Source: DATJPR01 sp963752915 (GTDB taxonomy: Bacteria > Bacteroidota > Ignavibacteria > UBA10030 > UBA6906). From it: a stretch of 64,000 nt of DNA. Made by a program: the position numbers and the translations under genes. Shown here piece by piece: positions 18,770 through 28,680 of this stretch; position 1 is the first letter of the stretch, and each line of letters starts with the position of its first letter. The notes beneath the pieces were generated by a model. That model was not told the origin of the DNA. It did no database searches and saw only the letters and a program-made list of their open reading frames with translations. The stretch covers positions 558,001-622,000 of the forward strand of contig CAVVZZ010000013.1 of assembly GCA_963752915.1 (NCBI GenBank), given 5' to 3'.

Positions 18770-19885
18770 TCAGTCCGGCAGGAGGGATGCCACGTGCCGT
18801 GCAATTGCGGGCGAGGCCGTGAGACCGGGAGATTCGATGCCGATGAGATTTATGAAGCCCGAGAGTCCTTTGTCTGATTCTTCCCGAATGACGAAATCCC
18901 GGAACGGTTCACCCTTCCCCTGGAGCTTCGGCCGGATCCCGCACATGTCGGGCGTAAGGTCTTCATTCTTGAGAAAGGGGAGGAGTCTCCGGGCGGATTC
19001 TGCGAAGCGATCTCTGCGGTTTTCGTCCACGCGATAGTCGGCAACGCGCTCCTCGAGGTATTCGACATCGGGGCCGAACCGGAGGCGCCCGCCGAGATCG
19101 ATGACCACGTGGACACCGAGCGAAGTATTTGTCGGAACGGGGTACACGAGGCGGGATACAACTCCGCGAAGCGAGGACGGTGCCGCGAAATAGTTTCCCT
19201 TCGACCAATGCAGGCGATACTTCGCCGCTTCGATATCGATCCCCGCCATTGCCGCCACAGTGTCGGCTTCAAGCCCCGCAGCATTGATGACTGCTTCACT
19301 GGTGAACGATGACGCTCCTGAGGGTTCCGCAATTGTGAGCCGGTAGCCGCCTGCGATCCGTTCGATCCCGCAAAGTTCGCTCCGTGTCTGGATCATAGCA
19401 CCATTTGCAGTCGCCGCATGTGCGAAGTGATCCATCAGTCCGTGGGCACTGATGATCCCCGTATTGGGGGAGAAGACGCCGCCGACCGTCTCAATCCGCG
19501 GCTCAAGGTCCCGGACTTCGCGGGCGGATTTCATATGCAGCTCTACGCCGTTCGCTGTCCCCTTTGCCATCAGTTGTTCAAGCGCCGGCAGTTCGTCCTG
19601 CCTTGTGGCCGTGATGATCTTTGTGATCCGCCGATGGGGGATTCCATGCAATGCGCAGAGTTCATACAGGAGGCGGTTTCCTTCGACGCACAAGGTTGCC
19701 TTCAGTGTGCCTTGCGGGTAGTATATCCCTGCGTGGATCACCTCGCTGTTTCGACTTGACGTATCCTGCCCGTATTTTGGATTCCGCTCGAGAAGCACAA
19801 GCGGAGAGTGACGGGGAGCAAGCTCCGCAGCGATGGCAAGCCCGACCACACCTCCTCCAACGACCGTGACTGCGACATCTGCCAT
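18770..19885 (-). CDS. FAD-dependent oxidoreductase, L-2-hydroxyglutarate dehydrogenase-like
   Basis: A 371-residue DAO-superfamily flavoprotein. It begins with a dinucleotide fold (VTVVGGGVVGLAIAAELA), followed by the motif SSRNSEVIHAGIYYPQGTLKA, strongly reminiscent of L-2-hydroxyglutarate oxidase/dehydrogenase (LhgO) proteins. The C-terminal MCGIRPKLQGKG..FRDFVI also fits that family. The likely reaction is oxidation of L-2-hydroxyglutarate to 2-oxoglutarate at the membrane quinone pool. It follows the HAD gene by 22 bases and converges with the SGNH gene. Confidence 0.86.
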   Translation of the reverse strand: MADVAVTVVGGGVVGLAIAAELAPRHSPLVLLERNPKYGQDTSSRNSEVIHAGIYYPQGTLKATLCVEGNRLLYELCALHGIPHRRITKIITATRQDELPALEQLMAKGTANGVELHMKSAREVRDLEPRIETVGGVFSPNTGIISAHGLMDHFAHAATANGAMIQTRSELCGIERIAGGYRLTIAEPSGASSFTSEAVINAAGLEADTVAAMAGIDIEAAKYRLHWSKGNYFAAPSSLRGVVSRLVYPVPTNTSLGVHVVIDLGGRLRFGPDVEYLEERVADYRVDENRRDRFAESARRLLPFLKNEDLTPDMCGIRPKLQGKGEPFRDFVIREESDKGLSGFINLIGIESPGLTASPAIARHVASLLPD

Positions 19886-19907
19886 GGTTCAATCACCCGA
19901 TGTGCTG

Positions 19908-20855
19908 TTAGGAAATTCCGTCCTCAAGAATCGTTGGGTTTTCGACGTTGATCCAGGAATCATTTTCTTCCTCCCCGAGGTCCCGAAAGAACTCCTGCGT
20001 GCTCCTGCCTCGTGAATTGATCCTTACCTTCAGCTGTGAGGCATAGTTGAAAAGCGGAATGTCATTCCGCGAGTCGCTGGCGACAAGCAATGGTATTCTA
20101 TCCGAATGGCGTCGAAATGCGGCCACCTTTTCGGAGCGGATGGGCACAGGAACGATTTCCCGGGGGGTCAGGACGCCGTGCTCCTCGATCAATTCGATGC
20201 CGATAACACGGTCATGGGGGATCCCGAGTGGGGCGAATACCGGCTCAACGCTCCATTTGCTGCTCCCGGACACCACCCAGATCTCGAACTGCTTCTCGCG
20301 CAGTGAGCGCAGTAGTTCCAGCGTTTCACTGATATACCTGATTCCCAAAGGAAGGGTTCTGCTGCCAAGAACGCGATTCGAAACCGTCGATCGTCGCTCG
20401 AACTCGAAGGACTCCCTGGCGATGCGTCGGACTTCGGCAACTTCATACCCCGCAAACAATCTAACGATGTCGGCACATGCTTTCGCGACATGCCCGTCTT
20501 CAATTTGACCGAAATATCGATCGAGAACGGCATCGGCAAACTGCCCGAAGGCAGGGAGCGCCGTCCGTGATTCCGCCGGCGCTTTCGAAAGAAGGGAAAA
20601 TAGTGCCTGGAGGTGATCGCGCCGGGGATAATCTTCCCACACCTCGGCGGGCGATTTGCGGAACAGGAAATGCTCGAGCTGGTAATAGAGCATTGCTTCC
20701 CCCACGTCGCCTTTGATCATTGTGCCGTCGCAATCAAAGATTGCAGTCAGCGGCTTGCCGTTCGACCCGGCGGTGTTGAGGAATCGTTGAAAGTTTCTGT
20801 TCTCGAGAATGCTGCTCAAGGTTTTCTGCCTTCCATCGTCCTGCGCACTGTGCAT
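19908..20855 (-). CDS. HAD-superfamily phosphatase (phosphoserine phosphatase-like)
   Basis: A 315-residue haloacid-dehalogenase fold protein. Motif I is AIFDCDGTMIKGD (nucleophile Asp, about residue 40), motif II is in EIWVVSGSSKWSVEP and the C-terminal acidic motif is VASDSRNDIPLFNYA. The large helical cap between motifs I and II suits subclass IB (phosphoserine-phosphatase-like). The substrate is unknown. I chose the ATG at 20855; the frame stays open further upstream but crosses the promoter region. The next gene down is the FAD oxidoreductase, probably in the same operon. Confidence 0.82.
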   Translation of the reverse strand: MHSAQDDGRQKTLSSILENRNFQRFLNTAGSNGKPLTAIFDCDGTMIKGDVGEAMLYYQLEHFLFRKSPAEVWEDYPRRDHLQALFSLLSKAPAESRTALPAFGQFADAVLDRYFGQIEDGHVAKACADIVRLFAGYEVAEVRRIARESFEFERRSTVSNRVLGSRTLPLGIRYISETLELLRSLREKQFEIWVVSGSSKWSVEPVFAPLGIPHDRVIGIELIEEHGVLTPREIVPVPIRSEKVAAFRRHSDRIPLLVASDSRNDIPLFNYASQLKVRINSRGRSTQEFFRDLGEEENDSWINVENPTILEDGIS

Positions 20856-20878
20856 TCTTGCGAAGAATGCATGAACTC

Positions 20879-20909
20879 CTATAATATCACACTCTTTGGG
20901 AGAATGCAA
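20879..20909 (-). promoter_or_regulatory. Promoter of the HAD/FAD-oxidoreductase operon
   Basis: On the minus strand TTGCA, an 18-base spacer and TATTATAG lie about 24-54 bases upstream of the HAD gene start. It is back-to-back with the lepA promoter-like element, only five bases away, so both operons share one 185-base divergent control region. Confidence 0.5.
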
Positions 20910-20914
20910 CCCGC

Positions 20915-20945
20915 TTGCATCTCTGGGGCTCAAAACGTATATTTT
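20915..20945 (+). promoter_or_regulatory. Promoter of the lepA operon
   Basis: TTGCA (20915-20919), an 18-base spacer and TATATTTT (20938-20945) lie 95 bases before the lepA ATG. It has the same architecture and spacer length as other promoter-like sites in the window. Confidence 0.55.
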
Positions 20946-21039
20946 TTTCTGGTTGTGAATGCCGAAATTGTCCGCTCCGGGTTCTGCAGGGCGGATTCTC
21001 TGTTTTTGTAGTGGTTGGGTCCCAACAACGCGGAACGCA

Positions 21040-22840
21040 ATGGAGTTTATACGGAATTTCTGTATTATCGCGCACATCGACCACGGGAAATCAACGATCG
21101 CGGATCGTCTTCTCGAGCGGACAGGGACCGTAACCCCCAGAGAAATGAAATTCAACCAGGTCCTCGATGATATGGATCTGGAGCAGGAGCGCGGCATTAC
21201 GATCAAGCTGCATGCGGTCCAGATGCGGTATGCTGTGGCAGACGGTTCTGCGTACATCCTCAATCTCATCGACACCCCGGGTCACGTAGACTTCTCCTAC
21301 GAAGTCTCCGCGATCTCTCGCCGCATGTGAAGGCGCCTTGCTCGTTGTCGACGCCTCGCAAGGTGTGGAGGCGCAAACGATCAGCAATCTCTATCTTGCC
21401 ATCGATGCCGGTCTCGAGATCATCCCGGTGATCAACAAAGTCGATCTCCCGAGCGCGATGGTCGATACCGTGCGGCATCAGATCCGTGATTTGATCGGCT
21501 GTGCCGACAACGATATCCTCCTTGCAAGCGCCAAGAGCGGAGTGGGCATCGACGCGATTCTTGAAGCGGTCGTTACCCGCATCCCCGCGCCGAGCGGCCA
21601 GGACACGGCCCCGCTGCGCGCATTGATCTTCGATTCCGTGTTCGATGCCTTCAGGGGTTCCATTGTCTACCTCCGGGTGTTCGATGGGACTCTCCGGGAG
21701 GGGGAGAAGGTGCAGTTCTTTCATAACGGGCGGGTCTTCGAGGCGGAGGAGGTCGGCGTGCTGGAGATGAAACGCTCCCGGACCGGAGTGCTCACGGCCG
21801 GTTCCGTCGGCTACCTGATAGCAGGCGTCCGGGATGTTCATGATACAAAGGTGGGCGATACGGTAACGATGGCCGCGAACCCGGCAGCTGCGCCCTTGCC
21901 CGGCTACAAAGAAGTAAAGCCGATGGTGTTCAGCGGGATGTATCCCACAGAGGCCGAAGAATTCGAAAACCTCAGGACCGCGATCGAGAAACTGCAACTC
22001 AATGACTCCTCCCTGATGTTTGAACCCGAGACCTCTACTGCGCTCGGCTTCGGCTTCCGGTGCGGGTTCCTGGGGCTCCTGCATATGGAGATCGTCCAGG
22101 AACGGCTCGAACGAGAGTACAACCAGAGCATCATCAACACCGTCCCCAATGTCGAGTACCGCGTGACCCGAAAGGACGGAAGCGTCTTGCTGGTCGACAA
22201 CCCATCCTCGATGCCGGCGATCGGTGATGTGGAAAAAGTCGAGGAGCCGATGATCAAGGCACAAATCATCGTCCCGACAGAGTTTGTCGGCAATATCATG
22301 AAACTCTGCATGGACCGACGCGGGATTTACAAGAATACGACCTACCTCGATCCCACCCGTGCCGACATCGCGTACGAAATGCCGCTCTCCGAGATCATTT
22401 TCGATTTCTATGACAAACTCAAGTCCACGAGCCGGGGGTACGCGTCGTTCGACTATGATTTCCTGGAGTTCCGCGAAGCGGATCTGGTGAAACTGGACAT
22501 CCTGCTGAACGGCGAGTCCGTCGATGCATTCTCCACCATCGTTCATCGCGACAAGGCGCACGAATGGGGGAAAAAATTGTGCAACAAGCTGCGGAAACTC
22601 ATCCCCCGGCAAATGTTTGAAGTCGCCATTCAGGCCGCGATCGGTTCCAAAGTCGTGGCACGGGAGACGATTTCTGCGATGCGGAAGAATGTCCTGGCGA
22701 AATGCTACGGCGGCGACATTACCCGGAAACGCAAACTCCTTGAGAAACAAAAGGAGGGGAAAAAGCGTATGAAACAGGTGGGTCGTGTTGAGATCCCCCA
22801 GGAGGCGTTTCTCGCCGTTCTCTCCATGGAAGATGAATGA
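21040..22840 (+). pseudogene. lepA: Elongation factor 4 (LepA), one +1 frameshift
   Basis: Translational GTPase that acts on stalled or mistranslocated ribosomes. The first frame gives the start MEFIRNFCIIAHIDHGKST (G1 loop), the switch region DMDLEQERGITIK and DTPGHVDFSYEVS. It then meets a premature stop at 21328. The second frame continues from GALLVVDASQGVEAQT through NKVDLPSA (G4) and the LepA C-terminal domain to RVEIPQEAFLAVL. Deleting one C at 21308-21309 restores the conserved EVSRSLAACEGALLVVDA junction and gives 599 residues, the normal LepA length. Everything else is intact, so a sequencing error is more likely than real loss. Confidence 0.92.
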
Positions 22841-22915
22841 GACGTCGGTAGTCAACCCTTCCGCTCGATGGATGAGCATGCGAGCGGATGCTTCACAACT
22901 TATTCGGACCTTCGT

Positions 22916-23827
22916 ATGATGACTCCACCGGTGAAACGCAGTCAGGAACGACAGAAGCGGCAGACGTCCGGCCGGAAGGATCAGGTCAAGGATTTCTTCA
23001 AGGACCTCCTCTTCGTGCTTGTCGCCTTCTTCTTTCTCAACAGTTTCGTGATCGCGTCGTTTGAAGTCCCGACCGGCTCCATGGAAAACGAGATCATGAC
23101 CGGCGACTTTCTGTTCGTCAACAAGTTCATTTACGGAGGGACCACACCACGGGTCGTTCCGTTCACCAACTTCAGGATCCCGTGGATTCGGCTCCCGGCG
23201 ATCCGCGATGTCCATCGGGGTGACGTCATCGTCTTTGAATTCCCCGGGCAGCGTGAAGAGGTTCAATCCCCGGAATTCATGTTCTATTTGAAACGATGCG
23301 TTGCGGTTGCGGGGGACACCCTGCAGATTGTCAACCGGGTGCTGATGGTGAACGGCAAGCCGGCGCCGATCCCGAGGAACATGAAGTTCAATACCTATCG
23401 CATACAACCCCCCGATCTTGCCGACCCCCGGATCTTTCCCCCCGGTGCGCCGTTCAACGAGGACAACTGGGGACCGATAGTCATTCCGCGGAAAGGGGAC
23501 TTGATTACGCTGACCCACGAGAATATTCAGCGTTGGACAACGTTCATTGAACGGGAAGGGCACACCGTTTCTGAGCAGGGAGGAACCGCGGTCATCGACG
23601 GCGCCCCCGCTTCTTCCTACACCGTACAGCGCGACTATGTCTTCGGGATGGGGGACAACAGGGACAATAGTCTTGACAGCCGTTTTTGGGGGTTTGTGCC
23701 GAAGGACAATATCGTGGGATCGCCCATGATTGTTTACTGGTCGTGGGACCCGGAAATGCCGCTCTACGACATTGTCGGCAAACTCCAAAGCATCAGGCTC
23801 GGACGTATCGGGACACTCATTAAATAA
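22916..23827 (+). CDS. lepB: Signal peptidase I
   Basis: Membrane-bound serine protease that removes signal peptides of exported proteins. It is 303 residues from the ATG at 22916; an in-frame ATG at 22868 would add 16 residues. One transmembrane helix lies at about 30-48. The catalytic serine is S55 (VPTGSMEN) and the general-base lysine K126 (YLKRCVAVAGD). C-terminal box E is FGMGDNRDNSLDSRFWG. A long insert between boxes fits S26A enzymes of this phylum. It follows lepA by 75 bases and precedes a second S26 gene. Confidence 0.95.
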   Translation: MMTPPVKRSQERQKRQTSGRKDQVKDFFKDLLFVLVAFFFLNSFVIASFEVPTGSMENEIMTGDFLFVNKFIYGGTTPRVVPFTNFRIPWIRLPAIRDVHRGDVIVFEFPGQREEVQSPEFMFYLKRCVAVAGDTLQIVNRVLMVNGKPAPIPRNMKFNTYRIQPPDLADPRIFPPGAPFNEDNWGPIVIPRKGDLITLTHENIQRWTTFIEREGHTVSEQGGTAVIDGAPASSYTVQRDYVFGMGDNRDNSLDSRFWGFVPKDNIVGSPMIVYWSWDPEMPLYDIVGKLQSIRLGRIGTLIK

Positions 23828-23843
23828 GCGGGCGAGGGAGGGT

Positions 23844-24647
23844 GTGAAGAAGGGAGTGCCCCTTACAGGGCGCGATGGTGTTGCCATCGCGATCGTCACA
23901 ATTGCTGCAAGCATCGTGCTCAAGCTCTTTGTCCTCGATGCCTGCAGGATTGCGTCACCCTCTATGGTACCCTCCCTTCTCCCGGGCGACTACGTTTTCT
24001 TCAGCAGAGTGTCCTTCAGCCTTCCTCCGTTTCTGCGACGCGTTATCCTTCTTACCGCCGGTATTCCCGCAGTTTCCTCTTCGGTCAATGCTCTTCCGCG
24101 ACGCGGTGACATTGTCGTGTTCGAAGCGCCGGATCCCGGACCGGGAGTTGATCAGCGACACGGGACGCTCTATGTCAAGCGGTGCATCGGGTTACCAGGG
24201 GACACGGTGGAGATTCGCCGAGGCATTCTCCGCGTCGGCGCGACCGAGTTAGGCCGGATCGGCGATGGCCGGTCAGGCCAGGATTTCGGGCCATGTGTCG
24301 TTCCTTCCCGAGGATCCCGAATTGCCATTGATCAGAAATCCGCTGCGTGGTGGCGGCCGCTTGTCGAAGGAGAAGGCCACCGCGTTTCGGTCTCCCCTGG
24401 CGGAAGGTACAGAATCGACGGCATTCCCGCCTCAGAATATGTCGCCCGGAGCGACTATCTCTTCGTCCTCGGGGACAATGTCGAAAACAGTTCCGACAGC
24501 AGGTCCTGGGGACCCCTCGCCCTCGATCGGGTTCGTGGACAGGCAGTTCTTACGTTTTGGTCGCGCGATCCGGGGTCTGACCGCAGGGGATTTTTCGATC
24601 GTCTCGGGCATACACGGTGGGACCGCGTCGGCATGTTAATCCATTAA
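23844..24647 (+). CDS. Second signal peptidase I (S26 family)
   Basis: A 267-residue paralogue of the preceding gene. It has one N-terminal helix, catalytic S40 (ASPSMVPSL), catalytic K112 (YVKRCIGLPGD) and box E in VLGDNVENSSDSRSWG. Both catalytic residues are present, so it should be active. It differs clearly from lepB: box E has VEN in place of RDN. The start is probably GTG at 23844 after GAGGGAGG, or GTG at 23856; the longer frame overlaps lepB. Tandem signal peptidases suggest divided substrate sets. Confidence 0.86.
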   Translation: MKKGVPLTGRDGVAIAIVTIAASIVLKLFVLDACRIASPSMVPSLLPGDYVFFSRVSFSLPPFLRRVILLTAGIPAVSSSVNALPRRGDIVVFEAPDPGPGVDQRHGTLYVKRCIGLPGDTVEIRRGILRVGATELGRIGDGRSGQDFGPCVVPSRGSRIAIDQKSAAWWRPLVEGEGHRVSVSPGGRYRIDGIPASEYVARSDYLFVLGDNVENSSDSRSWGPLALDRVRGQAVLTFWSRDPGSDRRGFFDRLGHTRWDRVGMLIH

Positions 24648-24670
24648 GCTCTCTGCGGGGTACTGAGCCG

Positions 24671-25810
24671 TTGCACTCTCTCTATTTTCACATCCCCTTC
24701 TGTGAGCGCAAATGTCTGTACTGTGATTTCTACTCGATCGAATCGCAGAGTTCGCTTGCAAAGTTCCAGGAAAGCCTGACCCGCGAAATCGCTCTCGACG
24801 CCGAATCGCGAGAACCTGATCGGGCCATGACGCTGTTCTTCGGCGGCGGCACCCCTTCGCTCCTTGAACCCGAAGCCCTGGAACAAATCCTCACCACGGT
24901 TCATGCCCACTGGAGTGTCGACCCCCTTGCGGAAATCACCGTCGAAACGAATCCGGGGACCGTGGATCGCCACAAACTCTCCGCGTACCGCTCGCTTGGC
25001 GTGAACAGACTCAGTATCGGGATCCAATCGTTTGACGAACGTGAACTTCAATTCCTGAGCCGGATTCATGATGCGGCACAGGCCGAACGATGCGTCGAAG
25101 ACGCCCGTGCCGCCGGTTTTGAAAATGTCAGCATCGACCTGATGTACTCCCTCCCCGGTCAAACCGTGGAGCAGTGGCTGGCGTCACTTCGACGGGGGCT
25201 GAGACTCAAGCCGGATCATCTCTCCCTGTACGGGCTGATCGTAGAGGAGGGAACGCCGCTCTACCGCTTGGTGGCGGAGGGGAGCGTGTCTCCCAACGGT
25301 GGTGAAAGAGAAGCCGATCTCTATCAGACAACGATGCAGGTGATGAGCGATGAAGGGTTCGAACACTACGAGGTGTCGAACTACACCCGGACGGGAAAGA
25401 AATGCCGGCACAATCTTGCCTATTGGCATCATGAAAATTATCTCGGCTTCGGTCCGTCTGCCCACTCGTTCGAGAAAGGTCCCGGGCCGCGCGGCAAGCG
25501 CTGGGGCAACGTTGCGAATGTCTCTACCTACATTCAACAGATTTCTCAACATCGCAGGCCGGTCTCCTTTCAGGAAGATCTGGAAGCTGTTGCCATTGCG
25601 CGGGAAGCGGTGTTTCTCGGCCTTCGTGCTGACGGCATTGACCTGAAACGGCTGCGTGAGGAGACCGGAGTTGACATCACTTCTGCAAAGCGAACGATCG
25701 TCGACGGCCTCCTCGAGGAAGGGCTCATCGTCGTCGAAGACGAACGTTACCGCCTGACGGACAAGGGATACCTCCTCTGTGATGAGATTGCCTGCCGCCT
25801 TATGCCTTGA
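24671..25810 (+). CDS. hemW: Radical SAM heme chaperone HemW
   Basis: About 379 residues from a TTG start at 24671; GTG at 24617 is an alternative inside the upstream gene. The radical SAM motif is C11-x3-C15-x2-C18 in FCERKCLYCDFYS. The absence of the extra cysteine (CxC) found in true oxygen-independent coproporphyrinogen oxidases (HemN) marks it as HemW, a heme-binding chaperone. FFGGGTPSLL and VETNPGTVD (SAM-binding strands) and the C-terminal HemN_C domain follow. It should not be counted as the missing coproporphyrinogen oxidase of the heme pathway. Confidence 0.9.
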   Translation: MHSLYFHIPFCERKCLYCDFYSIESQSSLAKFQESLTREIALDAESREPDRAMTLFFGGGTPSLLEPEALEQILTTVHAHWSVDPLAEITVETNPGTVDRHKLSAYRSLGVNRLSIGIQSFDERELQFLSRIHDAAQAERCVEDARAAGFENVSIDLMYSLPGQTVEQWLASLRRGLRLKPDHLSLYGLIVEEGTPLYRLVAEGSVSPNGGEREADLYQTTMQVMSDEGFEHYEVSNYTRTGKKCRHNLAYWHHENYLGFGPSAHSFEKGPGPRGKRWGNVANVSTYIQQISQHRRPVSFQEDLEAVAIAREAVFLGLRADGIDLKRLREETGVDITSAKRTIVDGLLEEGLIVVEDERYRLTDKGYLLCDEIACRLMP

Positions 25811-25931
25811 ACCTGAGGCGATTTTTCCCTATCCTTTAGCCGATTTGCGTGATTTCCGCCGCTCCGCCAGTCCGTGGATCCCAGCCTGAGTGCCGCCCGG
25901 TTGATCCCAAGCTCCCAACTTGAGGAAATGC

Positions 25932-28637
25932 ATGAATCATCTGCGTTTGAACAGGATAGTTGCTGGTATAGTCTTCGCGGTTGCTCTGACCTTCTACCTT
26001 CTCACCCTCTCCCCGACCGTGGTGTTCTGGGACGTCGGTGAATTCATCGCCGCGGCCAAGCTGCTGCAAGTGCCTCACCCACCGGGCTCCCCGTTGTTTC
26101 TGCTCGCCGCCCGCATCATGATGATGATCCCGTATGCCGCCGATCAGGCAGTGCGGGCGCATGCATTCTCCGCCGTCCTGAGCGCCCTGGCCATCGGCTT
26201 TTTCTACCTCATCATCGTTGAACTCTTCCAGCAGTTTCGCAAGGCGCCAGAGAACCTGAGCGGGAAAGTGGCATATTATGCCTCGGCCGCGATCGGGGCC
26301 TGGTCGCTCGCATTCATCGCCACCTACTGGGACAATAGCATCGAGGCGGAAGTCTACGGCGCAAGCATGTTCTTTGTGACCGTGATCCTCTGGCTCGCGA
26401 TGCGGTGGAACGACAAGGCGGAGGAGCCGCACAACGAAAAATATCTCCTGATGATTTCCTACCTCATTGGGCTCTCCCTTGGGGTCCACCTGCTTTCGAT
26501 CCTCGTCGTGATCCCGATCCTGATGATGATCTACTTCCGGCGCTACGAACTCACGCTTCGCTCCGCGGTCTATTTCTCCTTGAGTGCTCTTGCCATCTTT
26601 TTTGTCCTGTATCCCGGACTTGTGAAGGTTCTTCCCGGACTGATGGACGGGGAGTTCGAGGGAACTCACAGTGCGCTCATTGCCTGGATCCCCTGGCTCA
26701 TCATTGTACTCCTGATCTATGGTGCGTATCGGGCATACGCGAACCGGCAGAAGATGGTGCACATCGCGTTGCTCTCGAGCGTGTTAATTCTGCTCGGATA
26801 CTCCACGTACGTGATGGTGATCATTCGCGCGAACGCCGATCTTCCCATGGACGAGAACAATCCGAATAATCTCGAACGGTTGACATCGTACCTGAGTCGG
26901 GAGCAGTACGGCAACCAGCCGCTGTTCCTGCCGCGTCGATGGAGCCAGGAACCGCACCAGCAGGGGATCTACAAGAATTACACTAGTGAGATGGACTACC
27001 TCGTCCGGTATCAGCTCAACCATATGTTCTTCCGGTATATCGGATGGAACTACGTTGGCGCGGCAGGAGACGTTCAAGACTCGGGTGTGGATGCCTCGCA
27101 GACCTGGGCAATTCCACTTCTGCTCTCGCTCTTCGGTCTCTACTACCAGCTTCGGAAGCACTGGAAGTTCGGAGCGGTCTTTATCGTTCTCTTCATCATT
27201 ATGGGACCGGTCCTCGCGCTCTATCAGAATCAACAGGAGCCTCAGCCGAGGGAACGTGACTATTTCTATGTCGGTGCCTACATGGTGCTTTCCACGTGGA
27301 TCGCTTACGCAATTTTCGGGATCTATGAGTTGGTGATCGAGGGGATGCAGAAGCTTTCCCTGCGGGACGCAAGCGCGTATCTTCTGATTGCGGCGTCGGC
27401 GGCTGCGGTACCGGCGAATCTGATCAGGATCAACTACCATGAACACGACCGCTCCCACAATTTTGTGGCGTGGGACTATTCCTATAATATGCTTCAGACG
27501 TGCGAGAAGGACGCCATCCTCGTTACGAACGGCGACAATGACACCTTTCCGCTCTGGTACCTCCAGGATGTGGAAGGAATCAGGCGTGACGTGCGCATCG
27601 TTAATCTGAGCCTGGTGAATACCCCCTGGTATATCGCGCAGATAAAGAAGAAGCCGTACTATTCCGATGCGCTCCCCGTTCCAATCAGCTTTTCGGACGA
27701 ACGCATCGCGAACATCCAGGCGATTCCCTGGAAAACGAGGAAGTTCGAAATTCCGGTCCCCCCGGATGCGTACGCACGTTATGGGGTAACGGACACCTCC
27801 GAAACAAACCAGAGGAAGATCGAATTCGTCCTGCAGCCGACGGTCCGATATGGTGAGACGCAGGCCATACGAGTGCAGGACATGATCCTCCTGGACATCG
27901 TCCGGACCAACCAGTGGAGGCGGCCAATCTATTTTGCCGTAACCTGTGCGCCGAACAGCCGCATCGGGCTCGACAACTACCTTTGGTTTTGCGGACTGGC
28001 CTATCGCCTGGAACCGCACAAAGTCAAACGCGAGGAGAGCGGAATTGATGCGAGCATCGTGGAGGCGAACCTCCTCAACGATCCGGGGACATTTTCCAGA
28101 ACCCCCAAGTACGGCTACAAGTTCAGGGGAGTGAACGATCCGCACGTCTATTTTGATGAAAACATCAATCGGTTGATGGTGAACGTCCGGTATTCGTTCG
28201 TCAAGCTCGCGAACTACTATGCGTATGTACAAAACGACATGACAAAGGCGGCGGCGGTCCTGGACCGTATGGAAGAGCTTATTCCTCGATCGAAGATCGA
28301 TATGGGATGGGAGTTGTCATCGGACCTGGGAATGTTCTATCACCGGATCGGCCGGGATGATAAGTTCAATCAGATCGCCGGTGAGCTCGAACCGGTGCTC
28401 CGGGGAATGATCGACTCCGGCAATTTCAATCTGAACAGCTATTGGAACCCCTTCCGGGTGCTCCTTGAGATCTACGACGTCAAGAACGAACATGCAAAGA
28501 GCCTCGACCTGCTGAAGATCCTCCAGGGGTACTATCCGAACGATGCAAGCCTCAAAACCAGGATAGCGCAGGAAGAATCACGACTCCACGCGGAGATCGA
28601 TTCGACCGGACATGCCGATTCGGCCGGTGTTCAATGA
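25932..28637 (+). CDS. DUF2723 (GT117) polytopic membrane protein
   Basis: A 901-residue protein. The N-terminal 450 residues hold about ten transmembrane helices and the DUF2723 signature LSPTVVFWDVGEFIAAAKLLQVPHPPGSPLF, with DxGE near residue 36 as in C-type (PMT-like) glycosyltransferases. A soluble region follows, starting YSYNMLQTCEKDAILVTNGDNDTFPLWYLQ, with a helical TPR-like C-terminus. The family (GT117) is widespread in Bacteroidota and thought to transfer sugars from lipid carriers at the membrane. I chose the ATG at 25932 after TTGAGGAAA. Function is inferred from the family. Confidence 0.88.
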   Translation: MNHLRLNRIVAGIVFAVALTFYLLTLSPTVVFWDVGEFIAAAKLLQVPHPPGSPLFLLAARIMMMIPYAADQAVRAHAFSAVLSALAIGFFYLIIVELFQQFRKAPENLSGKVAYYASAAIGAWSLAFIATYWDNSIEAEVYGASMFFVTVILWLAMRWNDKAEEPHNEKYLLMISYLIGLSLGVHLLSILVVIPILMMIYFRRYELTLRSAVYFSLSALAIFFVLYPGLVKVLPGLMDGEFEGTHSALIAWIPWLIIVLLIYGAYRAYANRQKMVHIALLSSVLILLGYSTYVMVIIRANADLPMDENNPNNLERLTSYLSREQYGNQPLFLPRRWSQEPHQQGIYKNYTSEMDYLVRYQLNHMFFRYIGWNYVGAAGDVQDSGVDASQTWAIPLLLSLFGLYYQLRKHWKFGAVFIVLFIIMGPVLALYQNQQEPQPRERDYFYVGAYMVLSTWIAYAIFGIYELVIEGMQKLSLRDASAYLLIAASAAAVPANLIRINYHEHDRSHNFVAWDYSYNMLQTCEKDAILVTNGDNDTFPLWYLQDVEGIRRDVRIVNLSLVNTPWYIAQIKKKPYYSDALPVPISFSDERIANIQAIPWKTRKFEIPVPPDAYARYGVTDTSETNQRKIEFVLQPTVRYGETQAIRVQDMILLDIVRTNQWRRPIYFAVTCAPNSRIGLDNYLWFCGLAYRLEPHKVKREESGIDASIVEANLLNDPGTFSRTPKYGYKFRGVNDPHVYFDENINRLMVNVRYSFVKLANYYAYVQNDMTKAAAVLDRMEELIPRSKIDMGWELSSDLGMFYHRIGRDDKFNQIAGELEPVLRGMIDSGNFNLNSYWNPFRVLLEIYDVKNEHAKSLDLLKILQGYYPNDASLKTRIAQEESRLHAEIDSTGHADSAGVQ

Positions 28638-28680
28638 GCACGATCGTGCCCCTGCGCCGGGAAGAATTCCAGGATCACTC

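Noticed and set aside
21266..23923. 885-codon minus-strand frame
   Set aside because: Lies antisense to lepA and lepB, both with clear family motifs; long antisense frames are common in GC-rich DNA.
24671..25810. HemN-type coproporphyrinogen III oxidase
   Set aside because: The radical SAM motif lacks the additional CxC cysteine of HemN; HemW is the better call.
26784..28232. 482-codon minus-strand frame
   Set aside because: Antisense to the GT117 gene and without any recognisable domain.
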